Notes: generated by a model from the sequence alone, not told the origin. A stretch of DNA of 7,276 bases from Thermoflexales bacterium (GCA_030834835.1 JAUQXD010000652.1:1-7276), one strand, 5' to 3'; shown: positions 1 through 7,276, numbered from the stretch's first letter. Translations and numbers: made by a program.

Positions 1-775
1 GCACTTCGCCGGGCTGCCAGACGCGCCCGGTGACATTTGAAATGAGGGGCAGGCGCGGCGCATGAAACTCGATCGTGCGCGCTACCTGCTCGAACTCGTC
101 TAGCATCGGATCCATCAGCTGAGAATGAAAGGCATGCGACACGATCAAACGTCGCGACTTGATGCCCTGGCTGTGCAGCTGATCGACGACGGCCTGCACA
201 TCGTCGCCGACACCTGAAATCACGATATTATCCGGGCCGTTGATGGCCGCGAATGACACGGTGCTCGAATAGGGTGCACACGCGGCGCGCACCATCGCTT
301 CATTTGCAAACACGGCGGCCATCGCACCGCCGGCCGGCAGCTGCTGCATCAAGCGGCCACGCGCAGCAATCAACTTTAAGCCGTCTTCAAGGCTGAAGAC
401 ACCGGCCACGCACGCCGCCACGTAGTCGCCGACACTGTGCCCCAGCACCGCGGCCGGCTCCACGCCCCACGACTTCCACAGTTCGGCCAGCGCATATTCG
501 ATGGCGAACAGCGCGGGCTGGGTGAAAGCGGTTTGATCAATTGTGGATTGCTGAGTGTTGATTGCTGATTGCTGATCGCTACTTGCTGTATGCTGAATGC
601 TGAATGCGCTATCGGGATAGATGACCGAGAGCAAAGACTTGCCAGGATACGGTCGCAGAATGGCATCACACCGATCAAGCGCGGCACGGAACGTCGGCTG
701 CGTTTCATACAGCTGGCGGCCCATGTCGATGTACTGCGCGCCCTGCCCGGTGAACAACCAGGCGATCTTCGGTTT
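1..775 (-). other. AT domain of the downstream gene, malonyl-type motif, C-terminal end cut by window
   Basis: It opens with IAWLFTGQGAQYIDMG. The catalytic Ser676 is in GHSVGDYVAA (codon 436-434) and the catalytic His779 in VSHAFHSQLMDPM (codon 127-125). HAFH is the classical signature of malonyl-CoA-specific AT domains. GHSVGD has Asp where Glu is usual, a mild change. Between VIYPDSA and DQTAFTQPALF there are about 21 residues more than I expect for the family, encoded by the heptamer array. Core catalytic motifs on both sides are intact and in frame. Confidence 0.93.
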
Positions 776-2461
776 AGCCGATCGCTGCACTTGCCCGACG
801 ATCACATTCGCGGTTTCTTCGCCGTGCGCGAAAGCGGTGAGATCAGTCTGAAGTTGCGTCAGCGATTCCGCTATGATGGCCGCCCGGTGCGCGAAGACCG
901 ATCGGCCGGTGTTGGCCGAGTAACAGACATCGGCCACGGATAGTGACGGCTGCGCGTCGAATTGATCGGCATAGCGCCGCGCCAATTCGCGCAGGGCTTG
1001 ATCGGTTTTGGCTGATAAGGTCAGAAGATGAACGGGCCGACCGGGGTGTGAGGCTTGCACGTCGCGATCGGGCGGCGCCTGCAAAATCACGTGCGCGTTG
1101 GTGCCGCCAAAACCAAATGAACTCACGCCCGCCAACGACGGATGATCGCGCCGGGGCCACGGTGTCAAACGGGTCTGCACGCGCAGATGCAGCTCATCAA
1201 AGGGAATGTGTGGATTGGGCGACGTGTAGTTCAGGCTGGGCGGCAGCTCGCCGTGCTTCAAAGCCAGCGCGACCTTGACCAGCCCGGCGATGCCGGCCCC
1301 GGCTTCAAGATGGCCGATGTTGGTTTTCACCGAGCCGATGGCAAGGTAATGGCTATCGATTCGAGGGCGGCCCAGCACTTCACCCAACGCATTCGCTTCG
1401 ATGGGATCACCCAGCGCTGTGCCGGTGCCGTGCGCTTCCACGTAATCGATCTGTTCCGGCTGAACGCCCGCATTCGCGAGGGCCTCGCGTAACATGGCCT
1501 GCTGCGCCACGCCGTTCGGCACAGTGAGACCGCTGCTGAAACCGTCTTGATTGACGGCGCTGCCCCGGATCACCGCGTAGATCGAATCGCCGTCAGCCAC
1601 CGCTTTGGACAGCAGCTTCAGCACGATCACGATCGCGCCTTCGCCGCGCGCGTAACCATCGGCCCGCGCATCGAACGTCTTGCAGCGGCCATCCGGCGCG
1701 AGGAATTTGGTCAGGCTGATCGACGTGGCCGGGGCAAGTATCAAGTTCACGCCGCCCGCCAGCGCCAGGGTTGATTCGCCCGATCGCAGACTCTGGCATG
1801 CGACGTGAATGGCCGTGAGTGACGACGAGCACGCGGTATCGATCGCCAGACTCGGGCCGCGCAGATCGAGCAGATACGACAGGCGGTTGGGCGTGATGCA
1901 CAACGCATTGCCCGACGTGAAATAGTTGTCGATGAGACCTGGATCGAGCGTTTGATCAGGCACTTGCAGCCGGCTGTAATCGTTAAGGCCGATGCCGACG
2001 AACACGCCCGTGCGGCTGCCGGCCAAACGCGCCGGCACAAGGCCGGCATCTTCGAGCGCCGCCCACGCCACTTCCAACACGATGCGCTGTTGCGGATCCA
2101 TGCTGGCGGCTTCACGCGGCGCAATGCCGAAGAAGTGCGGATCGAATTGATCGACGTCTTGAATGAACGCGCCGTATGGGGTGCGGACCGTGCCCGGCCC
2201 TTCGTCGGGATCGAAGAACGCCGCGGCATTCCAACGCTCGGCCGGCACTTCCGTAATCGCATCGAGGCCGTTGCGCAGCAAGTGCCAGTAGGCGGCGGGC
2301 GAATTGACGCCGCCCGGCAAACGGCAGCCGATGCCAATGATGGCCACCGGCTCGGTGCGCGCCTGCTCGATCGTATCCAGCTTAGCCCGCAGTTTTTTCA
2401 ACGCGACGAGCGCCCGCTTGAGCTGCCCGGCTTCGTCGTTGACGTCTGGCGCAGTGCTCAT
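1..2461 (-). CDS. Type I modular polyketide synthase, KS-AT portion, 3' end outside window
   Basis: This is the next subunit of the assembly line. About 820 residues are visible, with no stop before the window edge, which falls inside the AT at SNVTGRVWQPGEV. The start ATG (2461-2459) overlaps the preceding TGA as ATGA and has a Shine-Dalgarno 5 bases upstream. The reading begins [13 protein letters not shown], then a docking coiled coil (residues about 11-35), a KS (about 38-460, Cys211, His344, His384) and an AT (from about residue 563, Ser676, His779). The AT carries a surplus low-complexity loop at about residues 620-641, encoded by a heptanucleotide array. Domains after the AT, and so the module's reductive state, lie beyond the window. 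The frame is intact across the array. The product is unknown. Confidence 0.96.
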   Translation of the reverse strand, partial: MSTAPDVNDEAGQLKRALVALKKLRAKLDTIEQARTEPVAIIGIGCRLPGGVNSPAAYWHLLRNGLDAITEVPAERWNAAAFFDPDEGPGTVRTPYGAFIQDVDQFDPHFFGIAPREAASMDPQQRIVLEVAWAALEDAGLVPARLAGSRTGVFVGIGLNDYSRLQVPDQTLDPGLIDNYFTSGNALCITPNRLSYLLDLRGPSLAIDTACSSSLTAIHVACQSLRSGESTLALAGGVNLILAPATSISLTKFLAPDGRCKTFDARADGYARGEGAIVIVLKLLSKAVADGDSIYAVIRGSAVNQDGFSSGLTVPNGVAQQAMLREALANAGVQPEQIDYVEAHGTGTALGDPIEANALGEVLGRPRIDSHYLAIGSVKTNIGHLEAGAGIAGLVKVALALKHGELPPSLNYTSPNPHIPFDELHLRVQTRLTPWPRRDHPSLAGVSSFGFGGTNAHVILQAPPDRDVQASHPGRPVHLLTLSAKTDQALRELARRYADQFDAQPSLSVADVCYSANTGRSVFAHRAAIIAESLTQLQTDLTAFAHGEETANVIVGQVQRSAKPKIAWLFTGQGAQYIDMGRQLYETQPTFRAALDRCDAILRPYPGKSLLSVIYPDSAFSIQHTASSDQQSAINTQQSTIDQTAFTQPALFAIEYALAELWKSWGVEPAAVLGHSVGDYVAACVAGVFSLEDGLKLIAARGRLMQQLPAGGAMAAVFANEAMVRAACAPYSSTVSFAAINGPDNIVISGVGDDVQAVVDQLHSQGIKSRRLIVSHAFHSQLMDPMLDEFEQVARTIEFHAPRLPLISNVTGRVWQPGEV
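541..603 (-). repeat. Degenerate heptanucleotide tandem array within the AT coding sequence
   Basis: Nine consecutive 7-base units on the plus strand: TTGTGGA, TTGCTGA, GTGTTGA, TTGCTGA, TTGCTGA, TCGCTAC, TTGCTGT, ATGCTGA, ATGCTGA. Three units match the consensus TTGCTGA exactly and the rest differ at one to three bases. The next 7 bases (604-610, ATGCGCT) may be a decayed tenth unit. Length is 63 bases (21 codons), so the frame is preserved. Translation has a 7-residue period (SDQQSAI, NTQQSTI). The array is AT-richer than its surroundings. I saw no second copy in the window. Confidence 0.9.
1080..2347 (-). other. KS domain of the downstream gene, complete
   Basis: This KS is complete, from VAIIGIGCRLPGG to GTNAHVILQ. 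The nucleophile Cys211 is in DTACSSSL (codon 1831-1829). His344 is in VEAHGTGT (codon 1432-1430) and His384 in NIGHLEAGAG (codon 1312-1310). Spacings of 133 and 40 are normal, so it should be an active elongating KS and not a KSQ or KS0. It contains NQDGFSSGLTVPNGVAQQ, the common NQDG/PNG style, unlike the KS of the preceding gene. Confidence 0.96.
2357..2437 (-). other. N-terminal docking coiled coil of the downstream PKS
   Basis: Residues 9-35 precede the KS and include LKRALVALKKLRAKLDTIEQ. Hydrophobic residues L14, A17, L21, L24, L28 and I31 alternate at 3 and 4 residues, the a/d pattern of a coiled coil, with many Lys/Arg outside. This is the usual class 1-type N-terminal docking helix of PKS subunits. 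Its positive charge complements the acidic C-terminal tail of the preceding protein. Confidence 0.8.
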
Positions 2462-5400
2462 TCCAACTCCCCTTGATCGATCGCGCGCAGCTCTTCATCC
2501 AGCAAGGCGCTCAGTTCGTCCTTTGATAGATCGTCCAATTCAGATGTCATATCCGCCGCAGACACGGCCTCGTCTATCGCTTCGAGCGCCGAGGTTGGGA
2601 ACAACGTATCGGTGAGATAACGGGCGAGCACGCTGACGGTGGGATAATCGAACGTCAGCGTGGGCGGCAGTGGACTACCGATGTCGGCTTGCAGGCGATT
2701 GCGCAGCTCGACGGCCATGAGTGAATCCATGCCCAGCCGGAAGAAACCTTGCTGCGGCTCGATGGCGTCGATTGAGTCGAAGCGCATGATGACGGCCACC
2801 TGCTGTCGCACGTAATCGATCAACGCCTCATACCGATCGGCCGGGGCCATATCCTCAAGTCGCTGCACAATATCCGAGCGGCCCGACGTCTGATCGCTCG
2901 ACGCAATCGATGATGTGACCTGCGCCAGATCGCCCAGGAACGCTGACGGTTTACCCGCTGGCAATTGCTTGAAGTAGGTCGGCCAATGGATGTTCAGCAC
3001 CGCCGCCTGTTCCACAGCCTGGCGCATCACGTAATCCAACGCTTCAATACCCGGCGCGGGCGCAAGGGCTTCAATGCCGCGCCCGGCCAGGCGTTCACTG
3101 CGTCCAGCTTGAACGGCCAGGCCCACTTCAGCCCACACACCCCAGTTGACACTCAACGCCGGCAGGCCGGCCGCGCGCCGATGGTGAGCGAGCGCATCCA
3201 GAAAGGCATTCGCCGCAGCGTAGTTGGCCTGACCCGGAATGCCCAGCAACGCCGTGATCGACGAGAACATGACGAAGAAGTCGAGCTCGCGCTCAAGCGT
3301 GGCGGTATGCAGATGCCATGCACCGTCGACCTTGGGCGCAAAGACGGTGGCAAAGCGCGCCCAATCTTGCAGCAGCAGCACGCCGTCAGCCAGCACGCCG
3401 GCCGCATGAATGATGCCGCGCAGCGGCGGCAGCGTTTGATCGATCTCACGCATGAGCCGCGTCACATCGGCCGCTTGTGAGACATCACCCGACATTACCG
3501 CGAGGTGAGCGCCCGTTTGCTCCAATGCCTGGATAATCTCGTGCGCGTGCTGATTGGGCGCGCGGCGGCCTAAAAGCACGAGGTGCTGCGCGCCATGCTT
3601 CACCAACCACTGCGCCACCAGCAGGCCCAGTCCGCCCAGACCACCCGTGATCAAATAACTACCGTCCGATCGCAGAGCGAGGCCGTTATCCAGCAACGAG
3701 GGCTGCGCGTGCGTCAAACGAGCCACGTAACGCCGATCAGCCCGCAGCGCGATCTGATCCTCGTGATCGGGTGCCGCAATTTCGGCGAACAGGGCGGCCT
3801 CATCGACATGGGCGGCGTCAGGATCGAGATCGATCAAGCCGCCCCATAGATCAGGATGTTCGACGGCGATGACGCGGCCCAGCCCCCACAGCGTCGATTG
3901 CTCCACCGCCACGCTCGCTTCCGCTGATACACGCTGCGCGCCGCGGGTAACGAACCAGACGCGCGGCACCGACGCCTGTTTGAAATGGGCCAGACTTTGA
4001 ATGAGGTACAGCGCACCTCCGCAAGTGACGGCCTGGGAGTGAGCAGTCAATCCCCACAGATAGATCACGCCGCGCAACGGCAGTTGATCCGTCTGCGCCA
4101 CTTCGTCGAGCAAGCGCTGAAAGTCTTCGCGGCGCGCGGGGTCTACGCGGATCCGATCGGGTTCACGCGTGAACGATTCGCCGGGCGTGACGACGAGACA
4201 CTGATCGCCGCGCTCGATCAAGGCCGCTGCCAACTCCAATCCGATCGTACCAGAATCCGAAAAGATCAACCAGCGACCCGATTGAGCAGCGTGCGCCAGA
4301 GCGGCCCGTTCGCGCGACTGCAATTGCCACGTAACCGTGTACAGCCAGTCACGCTCTGCCGACGAGATCGCAAGCATGGCTGTGACACACTTTTGCCACG
4401 CGCCACTGTCAGCGCTGCGGCTGAAAATCTGGAACGAAGCCGCGTGATCGCCGTCGGGTGTGAGGATGGCTTGAAGCGTCAGTTCAGTCTCACTTATCGG
4501 AATGGGCTGCTGGACGGTCAGTTCGCTCAGCGTATGCAGCCTGTCGCCGAAAGCAAGTTGAGCGGCCATGAGCGCCATATCTCGATACACAGCGTCCGGC
4601 AAGGTGACGGCGTCGATGTGCTGCTCACGCAAGTAACGGCGGAAGCGCGCGTCGAGTTTGTTTTGCCACACGCGGCTGCCCGCCTGGAGAGGTGCGAGGT
4701 CGGGCAACCGATAGCCGAGCAACGGATGATCCAGTTCGGTTGTCCATGCTGCGCCGTGCGTCATCGGACGCGTCTCAAACCAGAAGCGCTCCCGCTGCCA
4801 CGGATAGGTCGGCAGTGTGACGACGTGGCCGTGCGGATACAGTGCGCGCCAATCGATGGCATAGCCTTGCGTATACAGCGTGTTGAAAGAAGACCACAGG
4901 ACGGCCTGCTCGTCTTCATCCCGCCGCAATGATGGCACGGCCAAGCCCGTTTGTTGGCGGGTCTGCAAGCCCTGCTCAAGCGCTGCCAGCAAGATCGGAT
5001 GCGGACTCAACTCGATGAAGGCCGTTATGCCCGCGTCGAGCAAGCGCTGCACCGCCGTCGAAAAGAGCACCGGTTCGCGCAGGTTCCGGCCCCAGTACAC
5101 TGCATCCAGTGCTTCACCTTCGATCGCTTGCCCAGTCACCGTCGAATAAATGGGCAGTGTTGAAGCGTGCGGTTGTACCGCCGCCAACGAGTCCACCAAC
5201 TCGCCGCGCAAAGTCTCCATCTGCGGGCTGTGCGCGGCCACGTCCACTTTGACCGGGCGGCAAAAGATGTTGCGCGCTTGCAGCGTTTCAACCACGGCCG
5301 CCAACGCGGCCGGCTCGCCGGATAACACCGATGATGTGGGACTGTTGCTGACGGCCACCGACAGGCGATCTTCGTAGCCTTGCAGTGCGGCGCGGGCCTC

Positions 5401-7276
5401 GTCGATTGAGAGGTTCACGACCGCCATCGCGCCCCGGCCACTGACCCGCTTCATCAAGCGGCTGCGAGTGCAGATGATGCGCAGCGCGTCGTCAAGATCG
5501 AGCGAACCGGCGATGTAAGCGGCGGCTACTTCGCCCATGCTGTGTCCGACGACGGCGTCCGGTCGAAGACCCCGCGCGCGCCACACGTCGGCCAGCGCGA
5601 TCTCGATCGCACACAACACCGGCTGGATCACGTCGATGTCGTCCAGGCGCGCCGTTGGCGAGGTGAGTTGATCGATCAAGCCCCAATCGACGTAGGCGCG
5701 CAGCGCTTCGTCACAGCGTTCGATTGTCGCGCGGAAAATCGCATTGTGTTCAAACAACCGCCGGCCCATGCCCGGCCACTGCGAACCCTGACCCGGGCAC
5801 ACAAACGCGATCTTGCCCCGTCCTTCGGCCACCGGACCGATCGGGTGTTCACCACTCTCAACGGCACGCAGCTGATCGATGAGGGCTTCGCGCGTGTCAC
5901 CCATCACCATGTGTCGATAATCGTGGTGTGTGCGGCGCACACTGGCCGTATAACACACATCGTCCAGCGCGGCGGAATCGTGCGCAAGGAAACTTTGATA
6001 GGCGCGCGCCAGATCAGTCAACGCGGCCGGGGTGTGCGCCGACAATAGCAGAATGAACGGCGTGTGACGGGCGGCCCGTGGTGCGATCGAATGCGCTGGC
6101 GCGTCTTGCAGCACTACATGCGCATTCGTGCCCGCGATGCCAAAGGCGCTGACGCCGGCGATCAATGGACCTTCATTAACCGGCCACGGACCCAGTTCGC
6201 GTTGAACCTTCACCGGCAACGTTGCCCACGGAACTTTCGGGGTAAGGTCTTCCAGGTGCAGACTGGCTGGAATCAGCCGGTGCTGCATTGATAACACAAC
6301 CTTCATCAAACCCGCGAGACCCGCGGCACCCTCGGTGTGACCGATATTCGTCTTGACCGATCCGATCAAGCAGGGCCGATCGGGTGCACGATCGATCGAG
6401 AGGACCGCGCCCAACGCGCCGATCTCGACCGGATCGCCCGCACTTGTGCCGGTGCCGTGGGCTTCAACGTAGTGTACCTGCCCCGGCGAAATGCCGGCAT
6501 TTTGATACGCTTTGCGCAACAGCTCTGCCTGGCCTGCGCCGCCGGGCGTGGTGAGAAAACCGCTGCTGCGCCCGTCGTTGTTGACGGCGCTGCCGAGGAG
6601 GAGCGCGTGCACGCGATCCCGATCGTTCTGCGCCTGTGACAAGCGCTTGAGCACGATCACGCCGACGCCTTCACTGCGGACGTAGCCATTGGCGCGCGCG
6701 TCGCCGAACTTGCAGCGGCCATCAGGCGCCATCATGCGCGATTGCGAGTAAGCAATGGTGATGTGCGGTTGAAGGATGACGTTGGCGGCCCCGACGACGG
6801 CCAGATCGCATTCGCCCCGGCGCAAACTCTGCACGGCATGATGAACGGCGACCAGTGAAGAGGAACAGGCCGTATCGATGGTGAGGCTTGGCCCCTGAAG
6901 GCCGAAAGTGTACGACAGGCGGCCCGCGGCGGAATAGCGCCCGCTGCCGGTGGTCATGTAAAACTCGGCCTGGGCCGGATCGCTGAAGAGCCGCGCTTCG
7001 TAATCGTTGATCCACATACCGACGAAGACGCCGGTCTGGCTGCCCGATAAATTTTCGCGTGTTTGACCCGCGTCGTCCAACGCCTCCCAGGCTGCTTCCA
7101 GCAGCAGGCGCTGCTGCGGATCCATCACGTCGGCTTCACGCGGGGATATCCCGAAGAAACGCGCGTCGAACTGATCGATGTGATCGAGAAAGCCACCCCA
7201 GCGCGACATCACCTTGCCGGGTGTCGCCGGGGTTGGATCGTAATAGGCATCGATGTCAAATCGGTCGGTGGGAATT
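2458..7276 (-). CDS. Type I modular polyketide synthase, one module (KS-AT-truncated DH-KR-ACP), 5' end outside window
   Basis: This is a cytosolic polyketide extension module. KS condenses the incoming chain with the extender loaded by AT, KR reduces the beta-keto group, and ACP carries the product. About 1605 residues are visible. Domains in order: KS (C, H, H all present), AT (GHSMGE), a shortened DH-like stretch, KR (TGGLGGLG with K, S, Y, N), ACP (LGMDSL), and a 45-residue acidic docking tail. The frame is open to the window edge. The residues before the in-frame GTG-ATG near 7212 read like the normal N-terminal part of a KS ([13 protein letters not shown]), so those codons are internal and the true start lies upstream, possibly with further modules. 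The stop TGA (2460-2458) overlaps the start of the next PKS gene. I see no frameshift. The pathway product is unknown. Confidence 0.97.
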   Translation of the reverse strand, partial: IPTDRFDIDAYYDPTPATPGKVMSRWGGFLDHIDQFDARFFGISPREADVMDPQQRLLLEAAWEALDDAGQTRENLSGSQTGVFVGMWINDYEARLFSDPAQAEFYMTTGSGRYSAAGRLSYTFGLQGPSLTIDTACSSSLVAVHHAVQSLRRGECDLAVVGAANVILQPHITIAYSQSRMMAPDGRCKFGDARANGYVRSEGVGVIVLKRLSQAQNDRDRVHALLLGSAVNNDGRSSGFLTTPGGAGQAELLRKAYQNAGISPGQVHYVEAHGTGTSAGDPVEIGALGAVLSIDRAPDRPCLIGSVKTNIGHTEGAAGLAGLMKVVLSMQHRLIPASLHLEDLTPKVPWATLPVKVQRELGPWPVNEGPLIAGVSAFGIAGTNAHVVLQDAPAHSIAPRAARHTPFILLLSAHTPAALTDLARAYQSFLAHDSAALDDVCYTASVRRTHHDYRHMVMGDTREALIDQLRAVESGEHPIGPVAEGRGKIAFVCPGQGSQWPGMGRRLFEHNAIFRATIERCDEALRAYVDWGLIDQLTSPTARLDDIDVIQPVLCAIEIALADVWRARGLRPDAVVGHSMGEVAAAYIAGSLDLDDALRIICTRSRLMKRVSGRGAMAVVNLSIDEARAALQGYEDRLSVAVSNSPTSSVLSGEPAALAAVVETLQARNIFCRPVKVDVAAHSPQMETLRGELVDSLAAVQPHASTLPIYSTVTGQAIEGEALDAVYWGRNLREPVLFSTAVQRLLDAGITAFIELSPHPILLAALEQGLQTRQQTGLAVPSLRRDEDEQAVLWSSFNTLYTQGYAIDWRALYPHGHVVTLPTYPWQRERFWFETRPMTHGAAWTTELDHPLLGYRLPDLAPLQAGSRVWQNKLDARFRRYLREQHIDAVTLPDAVYRDMALMAAQLAFGDRLHTLSELTVQQPIPISETELTLQAILTPDGDHAASFQIFSRSADSGAWQKCVTAMLAISSAERDWLYTVTWQLQSRERAALAHAAQSGRWLIFSDSGTIGLELAAALIERGDQCLVVTPGESFTREPDRIRVDPARREDFQRLLDEVAQTDQLPLRGVIYLWGLTAHSQAVTCGGALYLIQSLAHFKQASVPRVWFVTRGAQRVSAEASVAVEQSTLWGLGRVIAVEHPDLWGGLIDLDPDAAHVDEAALFAEIAAPDHEDQIALRADRRYVARLTHAQPSLLDNGLALRSDGSYLITGGLGGLGLLVAQWLVKHGAQHLVLLGRRAPNQHAHEIIQALEQTGAHLAVMSGDVSQAADVTRLMREIDQTLPPLRGIIHAAGVLADGVLLLQDWARFATVFAPKVDGAWHLHTATLERELDFFVMFSSITALLGIPGQANYAAANAFLDALAHHRRAAGLPALSVNWGVWAEVGLAVQAGRSERLAGRGIEALAPAPGIEALDYVMRQAVEQAAVLNIHWPTYFKQLPAGKPSAFLGDLAQVTSSIASSDQTSGRSDIVQRLEDMAPADRYEALIDYVRQQVAVIMRFDSIDAIEPQQGFFRLGMDSLMAVELRNRLQADIGSPLPPTLTFDYPTVSVLARYLTDTLFPTSALEAIDEAVSAADMTSELDDLSKDELSALLDEELRAIDQGELE
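2461..2597 (-). other. C-terminal docking tail of the upstream PKS
   Basis: About 45 residues follow the ACP. They are acidic and helical in character, containing [20 protein letters not shown] close to the C-terminus. This LSxDELxALLxEEL pattern is common at the end of PKS proteins that hand the chain to a separate downstream subunit. The partner is probably the basic coiled coil at the start of the next gene (LKRALVALKKLRAKL). The tail is shorter than the roughly 80-100 residues of classical actinobacterial class 1 C-terminal docking domains, so the docking class is not settled. Confidence 0.65.
2467..2474 (-). promoter_or_regulatory. Ribosome binding site for the downstream PKS gene, inside the end of the upstream gene
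   Basis: The coding strand reads AAGGGGAG, then a 5-base spacer (TTGGA), then ATG at 2461. It is a near-consensus purine-rich Shine-Dalgarno lying in the last codons of the upstream PKS. It supports this ATG as the start of gene B, and the ATGA overlap suggests coupled translation and matched subunit amounts. Confidence 0.75.
2598..2838 (-). other. Acyl carrier protein domain of the upstream gene
   Basis: This is an ACP (phosphopantetheine-binding) domain of about 80 residues. The attachment serine is in [18 protein letters not shown] (codon 2724-2722). It starts near [12 protein letters not shown] and ends near LTDTLFP, with the usual TFDYPTV helix-3 region between. The attachment serine is present, so the domain should be functional once phosphopantetheinylated. 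It carries the extended and reduced chain that should pass to the KS of the next protein. Confidence 0.95.
3080..4350 (-). other. KR domain of the upstream gene, predicted active, B-type-like
   Basis: This domain performs NADPH-dependent reduction of the beta-ketoacyl-ACP. The N-terminal structural subdomain begins near DWLYTVTWQ and runs to about 3665. The catalytic subdomain has the nucleotide-binding TGGLGGLG (about 3618-3650). The catalytic set is complete at family spacing: Lys in FAPKVDG, Ser in FSSITALLG 24 residues later, Tyr in GQANYAAAN 13 residues later (codon 3222-3220), and Asn 4 residues after that. The stereochemistry motif reads [12 protein letters not shown] instead of LDD, keeping the diagnostic last Asp. 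The A-type tryptophan position is Leu. Together these suggest a B-type KR giving the D-configured hydroxyl; this is motif-level inference. Confidence 0.92.
4366..4738 (-). other. Truncated, probably inactive dehydratase-like remnant
   Basis: After the post-AT linker the protein reads [11 protein letters not shown] and continues for about 120 residues in the style of the first hotdog fold of PKS dehydratases, including [21 protein letters not shown] and ASFQIFSRS. The site that should read HxxxGxxxxP is [13 protein letters not shown]: the canonical histidine position holds Q or E, depending on the alignment, and the glycine is lost. The sequence then passes directly into the KR start (DWLYTVTWQ), so the second hotdog half with its catalytic Asp is missing. 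Normal PKS DH domains are about 280 residues. I infer no dehydratase activity. It may persist as a structural spacer. Confidence 0.75.
4770..5820 (-). other. AT domain plus post-AT linker of the upstream gene, extender specificity unresolved
   Basis: This domain transfers an acyl extender from CoA to the ACP. It opens with [14 protein letters not shown]. The catalytic serine is in GHSMGE (codon 5541-5539). The catalytic histidine is in [10 protein letters not shown] (codon 5232-5230), 103 residues later, as expected for the family. The diagnostic four-residue motif reads VAAH, neither the malonyl HAFH nor the methylmalonyl YASH, so the extender cannot be assigned by motif. The domain is followed by the standard post-AT linker ending in [15 protein letters not shown] at about 4775-4815. 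Confidence 0.93.
6105..7276 (-). other. KS domain of the upstream gene, N-terminus missing
   Basis: This domain catalyses decarboxylative Claisen condensation. The nucleophile cysteine lies in DTACSSSL (codon 6867-6865). The two histidines lie in VEAHGTGT (codon 6459-6457) and NIGHTEG (codon 6339-6337). Spacings of 136 and 40 residues match the KS family, so the domain should be active. It ends at GTNAHVVLQ. The segment [18 protein letters not shown] and the [14 protein letters not shown] stretch differ from the NQDG/PNG style of the next KS. From memory this resembles a KS subgroup seen in mycobacterial-type and glycolipid-type synthases; that subgroup call is not verified. Confidence 0.95.

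Noticed and set aside
541..610. CRISPR array or transposon end
   Set aside because: The unit is only 7 bases with no spacers between units, no inverted repeats and no transposase nearby; it is a simple degenerate tandem repeat.
530..620. Frameshift or pseudogene at the repeat
   Set aside because: Codon-by-codon reading shows the same frame before and after the array, with AT motifs intact on both sides.
1952..2476. 174-codon plus-strand open frame and the overlapping 196-codon minus frame at 1747-2337
   Set aside because: Both overlap the KS of the downstream gene, whose own frame has every KS motif with correct spacing; these are shadow frames.
3368..3383. GCAGCAGCA run as a microsatellite
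   Set aside because: It is only a few Leu codons (CTG) in a conserved KR segment (GVLLLQ), explained by the protein.
3985..4932. 315-codon open frame on the plus strand
   Set aside because: It lies wholly antisense to the AT-linker, DH-like and KR region, shows no recognisable domain, and is typical of antisense openness in GC-rich coding DNA.
7207..7212. In-frame GTG-ATG as the start of the upstream PKS gene
   Set aside because: The frame stays open to the window edge and the preceding residues ([13 protein letters not shown]) are normal KS sequence, so these codons are internal.
1..7276. Cyanobacterial HIP1 octamers
   Set aside because: Many CGATCG-like sites are present, but no exact GCGATCGC was found by eye, so this does not support a HIP1-bearing cyanobacterium.

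Overview
The window is coding from end to end on the minus strand. It holds parts of two consecutive, translationally coupled type I modular polyketide synthase (PKS) genes. Neither is complete: the upstream gene enters already inside its first visible ketosynthase (KS), and the downstream gene leaves inside its acyltransferase (AT). No RNA gene, transposase, CRISPR array, promoter or intergenic gap was found. The long open frames on the plus strand, and in other minus frames, are shadows of the PKS genes.

Layout in transcription order (high to low coordinates). Gene A (7276 to 2458) carries KS, AT, a shortened dehydratase-like (DH-like) remnant, ketoreductase (KR), acyl carrier protein (ACP) and a C-terminal docking tail. 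Gene B (2461 to 1) carries an N-terminal docking coiled coil, a KS and most of an AT. The genes overlap by an ATGA stop/start, with a good Shine-Dalgarno sequence inside the end of gene A. The chain on the ACP of gene A should therefore pass to the KS of gene B. The module in A is predicted to add one extender unit and reduce the beta-keto group to a hydroxyl, with no dehydration, because its DH region is only about half a domain and lacks a recognisable active-site histidine. The AT of B has the malonyl-type HAFH motif. The AT of A has a VAAH motif that does not fix its substrate.

The most unusual feature is a run of nine degenerate heptanucleotides (consensus TTGCTGA on the plus strand, TCAGCAA on the coding strand) at 541-603. 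It sits in frame inside the AT of gene B and encodes a Ser/Gln-rich surplus loop of about 21 residues. The GATC tetramer is also strikingly common across the window (about 96 by hand count, against roughly 26 expected from composition).

Organism: a GC-rich (about 60% by eye) bacterium with bacterial modular PKS genes. The KS/AT sequence style, the docking helices and the heptamer array are compatible with Chloroflexota or a cyanobacterium-like lineage. I saw no copy of the cyanobacterial HIP1 octamer GCGATCGC despite the many GATC sites. The assignment is a weak inference; the product of the pathway cannot be named from this fragment.
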